Shown here one piece after another: positions 26,162 through 34,552 of a stretch of 64,000 nucleotides of DNA. Origin of the DNA: Lewinellaceae bacterium. Lineage in GTDB: Bacteria; Bacteroidota; Bacteroidia; Chitinophagales; Saprospiraceae. Below the pieces are notes generated by a model. That model was given only the letters and a program-made list of their open reading frames with translations, did no database searches and was not told the origin of the DNA. Made by a program: the position numbers and the translations under genes. The first letter of the stretch is position 1. Each line of letters opens with the position of its first letter. The stretch is from assembly GCA_020636375.1 (NCBI GenBank), contig JACJXZ010000002.1:861452-925451 (forward strand), read 5' to 3'.

Positions 26162-27295
26162 CTACAGCTTTCCGCCGCGGTCCAGGATGTCGAGCCGTTC
26201 CAGCAGGAATTCAAAGTCCACGTGCTCTTTGATCAGGGAAATGGCCCTTTTGATCTTCCACGGGGTGCGGGTGTTGATCTTCACCTCGATGCGGCTGATC
26301 TTTACTACCGAGCCATAGGTATCCAGGATGGTGGTGAGGATGGGTATCTCGTGATCCAGGAGGTAAGGGTGGTGGATATCCTCCCGTTTGTACCAGTTCT
26401 CGTGCCTGCCGTCGCCGGTGACGATCACGCCCGAAAGGGGGGATTTGGGCAGCTTTTTCACCTTGGCGATGGCGTGGATTTTGTCGATGGCTTCCGCCAG
26501 GCGTTTATAGCTGACCACCAGAAGGATATTGCGGAAGGTATTGAACTCGTCGATATCGACCAGGGAGCCGGCGATGATGTCTTCCACCCGGTTGGAAAGG
26601 CGGTGTTCGTTGATGATCACCTTGCCGTTCACAGCCTGGTTGATGGTCTCCAGGATGGGAAAGGACAGCGATCGGTCATAGGGCACGACGCCCAGGAGGG
26701 GCATCCCCATCTGCCCGAGTTTGAGGGAGAGGTAATGCTGTATTTCCTCCCGCTTTTCGGGGATGACCTTATTGACGATGACCCCCAGCATGGGCAAATT
26801 CTTTTCCCGGAACAAAGCGGTGCTCATATGCAGGCGGTCGATGGTCCGCCCGACGCCGCCTTCGACGACCATGATGATGCCCGCCCCGAGGAATTCCGCC
26901 ACATCGGCGTTGGACATGTCGACGACGCTGCCCACCCCCGGGTGGCCGGTCCCCTCGTATACCATGATATCATTTGCCGCCTCCAGCCGGGAGGCGGCAT
27001 CCTGCAGAAGGCCCCTGTAATTGAACTTCGAGGGGTCATCCAGAAAAGCTTTGGTAGCGCCCCGGGCCAGGACGATAGGGCTGTGCACTTCGGGCACGAT
27101 ATCGAAGCCCACCACCTGGGCGAAGAGCACGGCGTCTTTATCGGCGATCTTGCCGTCGACTGTCAGGTACTCCTGGCCCACCGGCTTGCAGTAGCCTGTG
27201 CGGAAACCCCGCAGGGAAAGGTTGGAAACGATGCCCAGGGTAGAGGTCGTCTTCCCTACATGTTGCCCGGTAGCGGCGACATAGATTTTCTTCAT
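26162..27295 (-). CDS. BioD-like ATPase with DRTGG-type domain (phosphotransacetylase N-terminal-like)
   Basis: 377 residues. The P-loop is ATGQHVGKTTSTLG at residues 8-21, and DIMVYEGTGHPGVGSVVDMS near 108 resembles the dethiobiotin synthetase family active-site region. The rest (about 215-330) fits the DRTGG domain found in COG0857 proteins, which is the N-terminal part of long-form phosphotransacetylases. The catalytic Pta domain is absent, so this is a stand-alone regulatory or ligase-like protein. No biotin genes are nearby, so it should not be called bioD. The stop is 14 bases from MITE copy 1. The 163 bases upstream, before the acyl-CoA ligase stop, hold no gene. Confidence 0.8.
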   Translation of the reverse strand: MKKIYVAATGQHVGKTTSTLGIVSNLSLRGFRTGYCKPVGQEYLTVDGKIADKDAVLFAQVVGFDIVPEVHSPIVLARGATKAFLDDPSKFNYRGLLQDAASRLEAANDIMVYEGTGHPGVGSVVDMSNADVAEFLGAGIIMVVEGGVGRTIDRLHMSTALFREKNLPMLGVIVNKVIPEKREEIQHYLSLKLGQMGMPLLGVVPYDRSLSFPILETINQAVNGKVIINEHRLSNRVEDIIAGSLVDIDEFNTFRNILLVVSYKRLAEAIDKIHAIAKVKKLPKSPLSGVIVTGDGRHENWYKREDIHHPYLLDHEIPILTTILDTYGSVVKISRIEVKINTRTPWKIKRAISLIKEHVDFEFLLERLDILDRGGKL

Positions 27296-27458
27296 GGCGG
27301 CTTTTTTTACAGATGACGCGGCGCTGTCATGAAATTGGCGTTAAGCCGGTCACTATTATTGCCCGCGCCCCTCTGGAAATAACCATTTTGAGCCGCGCGG
27401 ACAATAATCAGGCTCAAGTTAACCGTTTCCGGAGATTTTCCAAAAACACGCTCTAACT

Positions 27459-28973
27459 TCAGGCTAACTGTTTCAGTGCCGCGCGGTTGATCTTGCCGGT
27501 GTCGTTTTTGGGCAGCTCTTCCACGAAGATGATATAGCGGGGGACTTTGAAGCGCGCCAGCAGGTTGCGGCAGTGTTCCCGGAGGTCCGTTTCCGACAGC
27601 TGGACACCCGGGCGGCGCACCACGAAGGCCTTGCCCACTTCGCCCCATTTGGCGTCGGGCACCCCCACCACCGCCGCTTCCGAGACGCCGCCGTGTGACT
27701 GCAGCACCCGTTCCACCTCCGCCGGATAGACGTTCTCGCCTCCCGAGATGAACATATTCTTGATGCGGTCGACCACAAAGAGGTACCCCTCTTCGTCCAG
27801 GCGCACCATATCGCCGGTATGGAACCACCCATCCACGATGGCCTTCCGGGTCGCCTCTTCGTTGCGCCAGTAGCCGGGGGTGACCATCGGCCCGCGCAGC
27901 AACAGCTCTCCTGCCGTATTTTCAGCAACTTCCTGCCCCTGGCTGTCGACGATCCGGATATCCACGTAAAAATTGGGGCGGCCGATGGATCCTTTTTTGC
28001 GGATGGCGTCATTCTGGTGCAGGGAGGTGAGGTTGGGGCCCACCTCCGTCATGCCGTACCCCTGGCGGATGGCCACCCCTTTGGCAAGCTGCCAGCGTTC
28101 GATGAGGGGGATCGGCATGGGCTCTCCGCCGACAATGATGTAATACAGGCTGGGAAAGGTCGCCTCTTCGAATTCCGGCACTTCCGCCATCATCCTGAGC
28201 ATGGTCGGAACGCCCATGAACAGCGTGACGTCTTCTTCCTGCAGCAGCCGCAGCACGGTGGAGGCGTCAAACTTTTTGGTCATGCAGGTGTAGGCGCCGT
28301 GATGGAGAAAGGGCGTAGTCAGGACGTTCCACCCTCCGGTGTGGAAGGGCGGCATGACGTTCACAGTGCGGCTTTCCGTATTGAGGATCAGGCTGATGGC
28401 GGTGTTGATGCTGTTCCAGAACAACATCTTGTGGCTGTAGATCGCCCCTTTGGGAAATCCGGTGGTGCCGGAGGTATACAGGATGAAAACAGGATCGTCT
28501 TCCTCGACGGGCTGGAGCGGAAAAGGTTCGCCGTGGTTGCCTTCTTTCTCCTTTTGGCAGAAGGCGGAAAGTTCTTCCAGCGACCAGAAGTGCGGAATGC
28601 TGGCAAAAGTGGGCGCTCCCTGAAGAAGCGGGGCGAACTTCTTTTCGCAAATGGCCAGAGAAGGCCCCGAATCCCGCAGCAGGTAATCGACCTCGGCGCT
28701 GGCCAGCCGGTAATTCACCGGCACTAAAATACAGCCTAGTTTCTGAGCTGCTGCAAAGAGGGCGATGTACTCCAGGCAATTTTCCGCCAGGATCGCGATC
28801 CGGCTACCTTTCTGTATGCCGTAGCGGCCCTGCAAATGGAAGGCCAGCCGGTTGCCCAGGCGGTGAAGCTCGCCATAGGTATAGGTGTTGCCGGATTCGA
28901 ATTCCTTGACGGCGATTTTGTTGGGGCTGTACAAAGCCCATTTGGCAATCCAGTCTTGTTGTGGTTGGCGCAT
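27459..28973 (-). CDS. Acyl-CoA synthetase (AMP-forming, long/medium-chain type)
   Basis: 504 residues from MRQPQQDWIAKWALY at 28973. An in-frame extension to 29147 would translate a tandem repeat and was rejected. The AMP-binding signature is ILYTSGTTGFPKGAI near 155; GWFHTGDMVRLDEEGYLFVVDR near 385 and DTGKINRAAL at the end carry the hinge and the catalytic lysine. The enzyme activates a carboxylic acid to its CoA thioester through an acyl-adenylate. The acyl-CoA dehydrogenase-like gene at 15665 is in the same window but not linked. The repeat upstream (28979-29058) separates it from the divergent small gene at 29230. Confidence 0.9.
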   Translation of the reverse strand: MRQPQQDWIAKWALYSPNKIAVKEFESGNTYTYGELHRLGNRLAFHLQGRYGIQKGSRIAILAENCLEYIALFAAAQKLGCILVPVNYRLASAEVDYLLRDSGPSLAICEKKFAPLLQGAPTFASIPHFWSLEELSAFCQKEKEGNHGEPFPLQPVEEDDPVFILYTSGTTGFPKGAIYSHKMLFWNSINTAISLILNTESRTVNVMPPFHTGGWNVLTTPFLHHGAYTCMTKKFDASTVLRLLQEEDVTLFMGVPTMLRMMAEVPEFEEATFPSLYYIIVGGEPMPIPLIERWQLAKGVAIRQGYGMTEVGPNLTSLHQNDAIRKKGSIGRPNFYVDIRIVDSQGQEVAENTAGELLLRGPMVTPGYWRNEEATRKAIVDGWFHTGDMVRLDEEGYLFVVDRIKNMFISGGENVYPAEVERVLQSHGGVSEAAVVGVPDAKWGEVGKAFVVRRPGVQLSETDLREHCRNLLARFKVPRYIIFVEELPKNDTGKINRAALKQLA

Positions 28974-28978
28974 TGGTT

Positions 28979-29058
28979 TTGTTTGTTGTCGATTGTCCGT
29001 TGTTTGTTGTCGGTTGTTTGTTGTCGGTTCCGTTGTCGGTTGTCCGTTATCCGACAAC
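28979..29058. repeat. Degenerate tandem repeat (GTTGTCGGTTGT units)
   Basis: About seven imperfect copies of a unit of roughly 10-12 bp, mixing TTGTTTGTTGTCGG and TTGTCCGTTG. It lies immediately upstream of the acyl-CoA synthetase start codon, so repeat length could affect its leader. Confidence 0.75.
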
Positions 29059-29125
29059 GATGACTTCCCCCTCCGGCCCGTCGGAATTACCGACAAAAAA
29101 ATGACACAGGCAATGACTTTTGTTA

Positions 29126-29157
29126 TTGACTTAATCGGGCATTGCACCTTATCTTTG
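29126..29157 (+). promoter_or_regulatory. Strong Bacteroidota-type promoter upstream of the small Cys-rich gene
   Basis: TTGAC at 29126-29130 and TATCTTTG at 29150-29157 are separated by 21 bases, a textbook TTG/TAnnTTTG layout. The predicted RNA begins near 29164 and leads into the small gene at 29230. The leader contains a hairpin with arms AGAGGC (29190-29195) and GCCTCT (29208-29213). Confidence 0.7.
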
Positions 29158-29229
29158 CCCTCGGTATTTATTTAGATTAATTAAAAACAAGAGGCATCGT
29201 CGGCATAGCCTCTGACGGATACCCAAGAT

Positions 29230-29376
29230 ATGCAAATCAGGAAAAACAGGACGGACACCGACCCCGGCGCCTTGCGCCTTCCCTTCCCCCTGCCGGTCGT
29301 GGAAGCTAAAAAGAAAAAAAAGTGCTGCAAGAAGTTCAAGAAAGGCAAGCGGTGCAGGAGTTGCCCGGGAAGCTAG
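29230..29376 (+). CDS. 48-residue basic, Cys-rich small protein
   Basis: The frame MQIRKNRTDTDPGALRLPF... ends KKKKKCCKKFKKGKRC, then RSCPGS. The C-terminal half has 14 Lys/Arg and four Cys in the order CC-x(9)-C-x(2)-C, a plausible metal or nucleic-acid binding knot. The N-terminal half is Pro-rich and has no signal peptide. A well-formed promoter lies upstream (29126-29157) with a hairpin in the leader, which supports real expression. I believe similar tiny CCxKxKKGKxCxxC proteins occur in other Bacteroidota, but this is from memory and needs a search. The 222 bases that follow, to 29598, hold only short AT-rich direct repeats near 29475-29510. Confidence 0.65.
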   Translation: MQIRKNRTDTDPGALRLPFPLPVVEAKKKKKCCKKFKKGKRCRSCPGS

Positions 29377-29598
29377 GGGGCGGGGCCCTCAGCCCAAGCT
29401 CGGTATGTAGACCTAACTTTTCGATAGCACAGCAGCTATGGACTGCCCTCTGCCCGTCTGCCAATATTTGACGTGTGATTTTTGATGTGCGATTTTTGAT
29501 GTTCTGCCGTCATCGCCCGCCGAAGCCTTGGCGAAGGAGGGCCGCCGTCCGCCGAAGTTGGGATTTACATGTCGAGGTTTGTTTAGGAAGCGGCCTTC

Positions 29599-30585
29599 TC
29601 ACCCCAACACCCCTTCTCCCAACCGCTCCTTCACCTGCCGGACAATCAGTTCCCCATGTTCACGGGTATTCTCGATGAACAGCTTGCTGGTCTCCATGCC
29701 GGCGCAGACCACGCCGGCCAGGTAGACGTTCGGCAGGCTGGTCTCCAGGGTTTCCGGGTTGTGGGCGGGGATGCGGGGTTCCTCCCGGGGGATGTCCAGC
29801 CCCAGGCTCTCCAGCAGCTTGTAATTGGGCAGGTAGCCGGTCATGGCCAGCACCCAGTCGTTTTCGAGCACCACCTTTCCTTCAGGCGTATCCAGGACAA
29901 CTTCCCCCGGGCGTATTTCCCGGACCGCGGAGTTGAAATAGGCCTTAATGCTGCCTTCCTGGATCCGGTTTTCCATATCCGGTTTGATCCAGTATTTGAC
30001 GCCCTTGTAGATTTTGCCGGCGCGGATGGCCATCGTCACTTCCGCGCCCTTCCTCCAGGTTTCCAGCGCCACCTGGCAGGCGGAGTTGGCGGCGCCGACC
30101 ACCAGTATTTTCTGGCCGACATAGGGATGGGCGTCGTCGTAATAGTGCTTCACTTTCGGAAGCTGTTCGCCGGGCACATCCATCAGGCGGGGCGTGTCGT
30201 AGAAGCCGGTGGCTACGATAACGGAGTGGGCTTCGTATTGCTTTTTTTCCGACCGGACCCGGTATAGCCCGTTTGCCTGCCGGCTCATGCCCGAAACGGC
30301 CTCGTAGGTGCGCACGTTAAGGCCGAAGCTCTGTTGCAGGCGGCGGTAATACTCCAGGGCTTCCCGGCGGGTGGGTTTCTCACCGTGGGAGATGAACGGC
30401 GTATTGCCGATTTCCAGCAGTTTAGAGGTGGAAAAAAAGGTCATATTTACCGGAAAGTTGTAGATGGAGTTGGCCAACACGCCTTTTTCCAGCACCAGAT
30501 ATCTGAGGCCGGCCTTCCCGGCGGCGATCGCGCAGTTCAGGCCGGTGGGGCCGCCTCCAATAATGATCAGGTCGTAGGTTTCCAT
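29599..30585 (-). CDS. ypdA: YpdA-like FAD/NAD(P) disulfide reductase family protein
   Basis: 328 residues. The FAD motif is DLIIIGGGPTGLNCAIAAGK at residues 5-24 and the NADPH motif is ILVVGAANSACQVAL near 165. There is no CxxC redox pair, as in the YpdA family of putative bacillithiol disulfide reductases, distinct from thioredoxin reductases. NMTFFSTSKLLEIGN near 47 and the C-terminal NVYLAGVVCAGMETSKLFIENTREHG are also typical of YpdA. It would keep low-molecular-weight thiols reduced. The 165-bp repeat begins 17 bases upstream of the start codon. Confidence 0.86.
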   Translation of the reverse strand: METYDLIIIGGGPTGLNCAIAAGKAGLRYLVLEKGVLANSIYNFPVNMTFFSTSKLLEIGNTPFISHGEKPTRREALEYYRRLQQSFGLNVRTYEAVSGMSRQANGLYRVRSEKKQYEAHSVIVATGFYDTPRLMDVPGEQLPKVKHYYDDAHPYVGQKILVVGAANSACQVALETWRKGAEVTMAIRAGKIYKGVKYWIKPDMENRIQEGSIKAYFNSAVREIRPGEVVLDTPEGKVVLENDWVLAMTGYLPNYKLLESLGLDIPREEPRIPAHNPETLETSLPNVYLAGVVCAGMETSKLFIENTREHGELIVRQVKERLGEGVLG

Positions 30586-30601
30586 AACTGAGTTTTGCTT
30601 T

Positions 30602-30766
30602 AGAAGCTGTTTAAATTTGACACTTCGGTTTTGTTATGGCTCTTTTTGTGCTGCTTTTCGTTACCGAAATCCTCATTTAGCGCTGCTAAACTCCGGTTTC
30701 GGTGCCTCAATCAGCACAAAAATACCTCATAACAAATTCCAAAAGCCAAATTTAAACAGCTTCTTA
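30602..30766. repeat. 165-bp palindromic repeat, copy A
   Basis: The arms are AGAAGCTGTTTAAATTTG and its inverse CAAATTTAAACAGCTTCT; the interior carries a second hairpin around TTTAGCGCTGCTAAA. TTA flanks GAAGC...GCTTC on both sides, a possible 3-bp duplication. Copy B at 37885 has the same length; a partial copy lies at 16958. Confidence 0.85.
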
Positions 30767-30814
30767 AAACTTAAAACACAGAAGGAACAAATAACAACGG
30801 CAGGAGGTTTGGCC

Positions 30815-32728
30815 TTAAGGCCGGACATATAGTTGTTTCATGATCGCAGAGAAAAGGCTTTCCGGCCGGATAGGCTTGACGATGTAGTCGTTGATCCCTA
30901 CCATAAAACACCGTTCCTGTTCCTGTTTGGACTCATTGGCGGTCAGGGCGATGATGGGAATGCTGGCTTCGTTGCGAATCCTGATCGTCGCTTCGATCCC
31001 GTCGAGGATGGGCATCTGAAGGTCCATCAGGATAATGTCATAATCTTTACGGACAGCTTTTTCGCAAGCCTCCTGTCCATTCTGGGCCACATCGACCCGA
31101 ACCATATCAGACCAGCCCATCAGCATTCGCCTGGTGGCCAGCCGGTGCAGGTCATGGTCTTCCACCAGGAGGATGTTTACCGGTTTTTCCGGGGAATCCG
31201 GTATCGGGTTTTCTTTAACTTCGGGGATGCGGATCGGGAGTTCGGCTTTCAGCACTATGACATTTCCGTTTTTCTGGCTGGCCTCCAGGCAGCCATCCAT
31301 GGCTTTGATCAACCGGGAGGAGATGATAATGGGCAGGAAAGCCCGGCTGCAGGCGCCTTCCTCCTGCGCTGCCCGGAGGATATCCTGCGCAGTCATGGAA
31401 TGGCTCGTAAAGGAAATGGTGAAAGCGAGGGAAGAGGAGGAGCGCCGGCTGCCCCTGGGCTGGGCGTTGAACGCGATCACCTGGCGGGGTTCGCCGCTGC
31501 GGATCGCGATCTCCAGGAGGTTGTATAAAACCTGGGAGAACTTCTGGCCATCGGTAATGATAACGGCGGGCAGGTCGTCCGGCAAAGTGAAGGCGACCGA
31601 CAGGCCCGCCTGGTCGCTCCTGATCCTGGAGACGTTTTTCAGTATTTGGAAGGCTTCGTCCAGGACCAGTTCCATGTCTTTCAGCTCCACCTTGTCTTCT
31701 TTCAGGATGGAGAGGTTGAGCCAGTTGTTCAGGGCGAAAGAAAGGTCGTCGAGCGAGGATTTCAGCCCGTCGGTAAAATCTTTTTGTTGTTTGGACAGCG
31801 GGCTGTTTTCCAGCAAATACAAAAAGTTGACCATGGATGCTATCGGTGTGCGGATATTGAAATTGAACTCGGCGAACAGGTCTTCCTCTATGGAAACGGG
31901 CGGAGGGCCGGCCGGTTGGGAGGGCTGGCTTCCCTCGCCGCGCTCCCTTTTCAGTTCCGTGACATCCTGGATGCCGCCGATCAGCAAAATGCGGTTGGAT
32001 TGTTCATCGTAGCTGACCTGGGCTTTGACCTGAAGATAACGGACCATCGTATTTTCAACGACGACCCGGTGTTCCATGTGGTGGGCCAGGCCATCCTTTA
32101 TGGCCTCTTCGAAGAAAGCTTCTACCTTTTCCCGGTCTTCAACATGGACGTATTTGATGTAATCCGACAGGGTGGGCTCGAAGCTGAAGGGGGCGAAACC
32201 CAGGAACCGAAAGATCTCCTCGTCCCACCGCATTGCATTGTTGACAATGTCCATCTCCCATTTGCCAAAACGGGCGATCTGATGAGCCAGTTGGTTGCGC
32301 CGTTCACTATGGCTGAGCTCTTTGGCCTTCTCCTGCAGCTTGGCCTGGGTTTCAAAACGTTGCAGGGAGTACCGGATGGTCCGGGCCAGGCTCCGGGAAT
32401 CAAAATCGCCTTTGACCAGAAAGTCCTGAGCGCCGGCGCGGACAGACTGTATGCCCATGATTTCGTTTTTGAAACCGGTGAGGACGATGACCGGGATATC
32501 CGGAGCTTTTTCTCTGAAGACCTGCAGCGTGCGGAACCCTTCGACATCGCCCAGCTTGAGGTCGAGCAGGACCAGGTCTACGGCATGTTCCTTCAGGAAT
32601 TCCAGGCCGGAGCTCAGCGACTCTGATTTGAATAAAGTATGCTTCATCGCAGCATCCTTGAGGTAGGCGTCGATCAGTGCGATGTCCGCAGGGTTATCCT
32701 CGATGATCAGTATGTTTGTATTGTTCAT
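30815..32728 (-). CDS. Receiver-PAS-pseudokinase-receiver hybrid protein
   Basis: 637 residues. An N-terminal receiver (about 4-125) carries acidic residues in IIEDNPAD and the phosphoacceptor in DLVLLDLKLGD; a PAS/PAC module (about 150-265) follows, then a dimerisation region with FAEFNFNIRTPIASMVNFL near 292. In active kinases this motif reads SHEIRTP; here the His is Phe and the Glu is Asn. The ATPase domain also lacks a clear N box and GxGxGL motif. A second receiver (about 520-635) is complete (LLVEDHD, DIILMDLQMP, KPI). It is therefore a phosphorelay scaffold, not a kinase. A single-domain receiver gene lies 80 bases upstream and is probably cotranscribed. Confidence 0.85.
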   Translation of the reverse strand: MNNTNILIIEDNPADIALIDAYLKDAAMKHTLFKSESLSSGLEFLKEHAVDLVLLDLKLGDVEGFRTLQVFREKAPDIPVIVLTGFKNEIMGIQSVRAGAQDFLVKGDFDSRSLARTIRYSLQRFETQAKLQEKAKELSHSERRNQLAHQIARFGKWEMDIVNNAMRWDEEIFRFLGFAPFSFEPTLSDYIKYVHVEDREKVEAFFEEAIKDGLAHHMEHRVVVENTMVRYLQVKAQVSYDEQSNRILLIGGIQDVTELKRERGEGSQPSQPAGPPPVSIEEDLFAEFNFNIRTPIASMVNFLYLLENSPLSKQQKDFTDGLKSSLDDLSFALNNWLNLSILKEDKVELKDMELVLDEAFQILKNVSRIRSDQAGLSVAFTLPDDLPAVIITDGQKFSQVLYNLLEIAIRSGEPRQVIAFNAQPRGSRRSSSSLAFTISFTSHSMTAQDILRAAQEEGACSRAFLPIIISSRLIKAMDGCLEASQKNGNVIVLKAELPIRIPEVKENPIPDSPEKPVNILLVEDHDLHRLATRRMLMGWSDMVRVDVAQNGQEACEKAVRKDYDIILMDLQMPILDGIEATIRIRNEASIPIIALTANESKQEQERCFMVGINDYIVKPIRPESLFSAIMKQLYVRP

Positions 32729-32808
32729 ATACTCCTTTGAGCTGGCCCGGCCTCATGGCCGCTTAACCTCCCGTGCCATGGCGCCGCCTCTGCCCTTGCC
32801 GGGCCGGG

Positions 32809-33255
32809 TCAGGCCACCACGGTCGGCAGGATGGCGGTAGAGAACCAAAACTCCTCTATTTTATGAATAATATCAAAAAAATTGTCGAAATCAATGGGTT
32901 TGTTGATAAAACAGTTGGCGTGGAGGTCATAGCATTTCAGGACGTCGGCTCCGGCGTTGGAGGTTGTCAGCACAATCACCGGAATCCGTTTGAGCTGAGG
33001 GTCATTTTTGATCTCCCGGAGGACTTCCCTCCCGTCCCATTTGGGCAGGTTGAGGTCCAGCAGGATCAGGTCGGGCGTTGGTTTTTCGGTGTAGGCATCC
33101 TGCCTGCGCAGGAATTTCAGGGCTTCAATGCCATCGGTAGCGACTTCCAGCACGATGGATTTTTTCCCTTCTTTCAGGGCTTCCTGAGTCAGGCGGACGT
33201 CTCCGGGGTTGTCTTCGATCAGTAAAATGACGTAGGGGCGGGTCCTGTTTATCAT
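32809..33255 (-). CDS. Single-domain response regulator (Rcp1-like)
   Basis: 148 residues, one CheY-like receiver domain with the acidic pocket in LLIEDNPGDVRLTQEAL, phosphoacceptor Asp in DLILLDLNLPKWDG, Thr in VIVLTTS and Lys in FINKPID. The sequence type (EDNPGD, PKWDGREVL) is that of receivers working with phytochrome-like or PAS kinases. There is no output domain, so it passes phosphate or binds a partner. It lies just upstream of the receiver-PAS-pseudokinase gene in the same direction, which suggests that they form one relay; the active kinase must be encoded elsewhere. Confidence 0.9.
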   Translation of the reverse strand: MINRTRPYVILLIEDNPGDVRLTQEALKEGKKSIVLEVATDGIEALKFLRRQDAYTEKPTPDLILLDLNLPKWDGREVLREIKNDPQLKRIPVIVLTTSNAGADVLKCYDLHANCFINKPIDFDNFFDIIHKIEEFWFSTAILPTVVA

Positions 33256-33430
33256 CTTTATCTGGAATTATAATAAATTTAGTGAGGAAAATGTTTATGG
33301 CTCCACAGTGCGGGGAAATTAAGGATTTCCTGAAGTTGTATATGGCGATGGACTGAAAGTAAAAATACGGATTTTTTAAGGATTACTTTGCCTTTTGATC
33401 AGCGGTAATTTTCTGAACCGGGGTGATAGA

Positions 33431-33462
33431 TTGAAATCTTTAGGCCGGACTGCCTATATTTG
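33431..33462 (+). promoter_or_regulatory. Promoter of the polyprenyl synthetase gene
   Basis: TTG at 33431-33433, a 21-base spacer and TATATTTG at 33455-33462. The RNA would start near 33469, only about nine bases before the ATG at 33478, so the mRNA is nearly leaderless. Confidence 0.65.
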
Positions 33463-33477
33463 CCCAAATTCAACCCT

Positions 33478-34455
33478 ATGCATACCATTGAAGAGCTTCG
33501 CGATATTTTTGAGGCCTATACAGAAAGCCATCCTTTTAACAGAGAACCGCAGGAGCTGTACGCTCCGATGGCTTACATCATGGGCATGGGCGGCAAACGC
33601 CTGCGCCCGCTACTTGCCCTCATGGGGGCGCAGCTTTTCGGGGATGCGGTGCATGGCGCTTTGCCGGTGGCGATGGCGGTCGAAGTGTTCCACAATTTCA
33701 GCCTCGTCCACGACGACATCATGGACGAGGCGCCGCTGCGCCGGGGGCAGGCTACCGTTCATCAAAAATACGGGGCCAATGCCGGCATCCTCTCCGGAGA
33801 CGCCATGCTGATCTACGCCTATGAATTCCTTCGCCAGGTGGACAACCAGGCGGCAATCCCCCGCTTGCTCCGGGAGTTCAACCGCGTTGCTGTCGAAGTG
33901 TGTGAGGGACAGCAGTACGATATGAACTTCGAACGCCGCCAGGACGTAAAGATCGAAGAATACCTCCGGATGATAGAGCTGAAAACCGCCGCCCTGATCG
34001 AGGGCAGCCTGGTCATGGGCGCCGTGGCCGCCGGCGCTCCGGAGCCGGACCTGAAAGAACTGGCCGTTTTCGGGCGCAACATCGGCTTGTGTTTCCAACT
34101 TCAGGATGACATCCTGGACACCTTCGGCGACCCCGAAAAGTTCGGCAAAAAGGCTGGGGGCGACATCGTTCAGAACAAAAAAACCTTCCTCATCCTGAAA
34201 GCCCTGGAACTCGCCCGGGGCGAAACCCGCACGGAACTGGCCCGCCTCATGTCTTCCAATCCTGAAGACGAACGCCAAAAGGTCAGGAGAGTTACCGAAA
34301 TACTGCAACAGCTGAAAATCCGCGAATGGGCAGAACAAATGAAGGAGGAAATCCAACATACCGCCCTGGCCGCCCTAGGCCGCGTCGCTGTGCCCGACAG
34401 CCGGAAAGCTCCCCTGCGGGATATGGCCATGCGCCTGATCCGGCGGGAGGCTTAG
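33478..34455 (+). CDS. Polyprenyl (trans-isoprenyl) diphosphate synthase
   Basis: 325 residues from the ATG at 33478; the TTG 18 bases earlier lies within the -7 box and cannot be the start. The first Asp-rich motif is LVHDDIMDEAPLRRG near residue 77 and the second is QLQDDILDTFGDPEKFGKK near 205, with GGKRLRP near 39. The enzyme adds isopentenyl diphosphate units to an allylic primer; chain length (farnesyl, geranylgeranyl or octaprenyl) cannot be set from the sequence. It supports quinone, carotenoid or undecaprenol synthesis. A tandem repeat begins directly after the stop. Confidence 0.93.
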   Translation: MHTIEELRDIFEAYTESHPFNREPQELYAPMAYIMGMGGKRLRPLLALMGAQLFGDAVHGALPVAMAVEVFHNFSLVHDDIMDEAPLRRGQATVHQKYGANAGILSGDAMLIYAYEFLRQVDNQAAIPRLLREFNRVAVEVCEGQQYDMNFERRQDVKIEEYLRMIELKTAALIEGSLVMGAVAAGAPEPDLKELAVFGRNIGLCFQLQDDILDTFGDPEKFGKKAGGDIVQNKKTFLILKALELARGETRTELARLMSSNPEDERQKVRRVTEILQQLKIREWAEQMKEEIQHTALAALGRVAVPDSRKAPLRDMAMRLIRREA

Positions 34456-34552
34456 ACGGCAGACGGTGGACGGTGGACGGTGGACGGTGGACGGCGGACG
34501 GCGGACGGTGGATGGCAGACGGCGGACGGCGGACGGTGGACGGTGGACGGGA
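34456..34552. repeat. Tandem repeat of GGACGGTGGAC-type units
   Basis: About thirteen imperfect 7-bp units (ACGGTGG / ACGGCGG / ATGGCAG). It starts at the polyprenyl synthase stop codon, so the mRNA 3' end is built from repeat. The complementary reading encodes proline/arginine-rich shadows that are not genes. Confidence 0.8.

Noticed and set aside
26222..27316. A 364-codon plus-strand frame opposite the BioD-like gene
   Set aside because: Shadow of the P-loop protein on the minus strand.
33460..33477. TTG start for the polyprenyl synthase
   Set aside because: The TTG is within the -7 promoter box, so it would not be transcribed as a start codon; the ATG at 33478 is used.
34456..34552. CRISPR array
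   Set aside because: The units are about 7 bp with no spacers; the same holds for the arrays at 14632 and 28979. It is simple tandem repetition.
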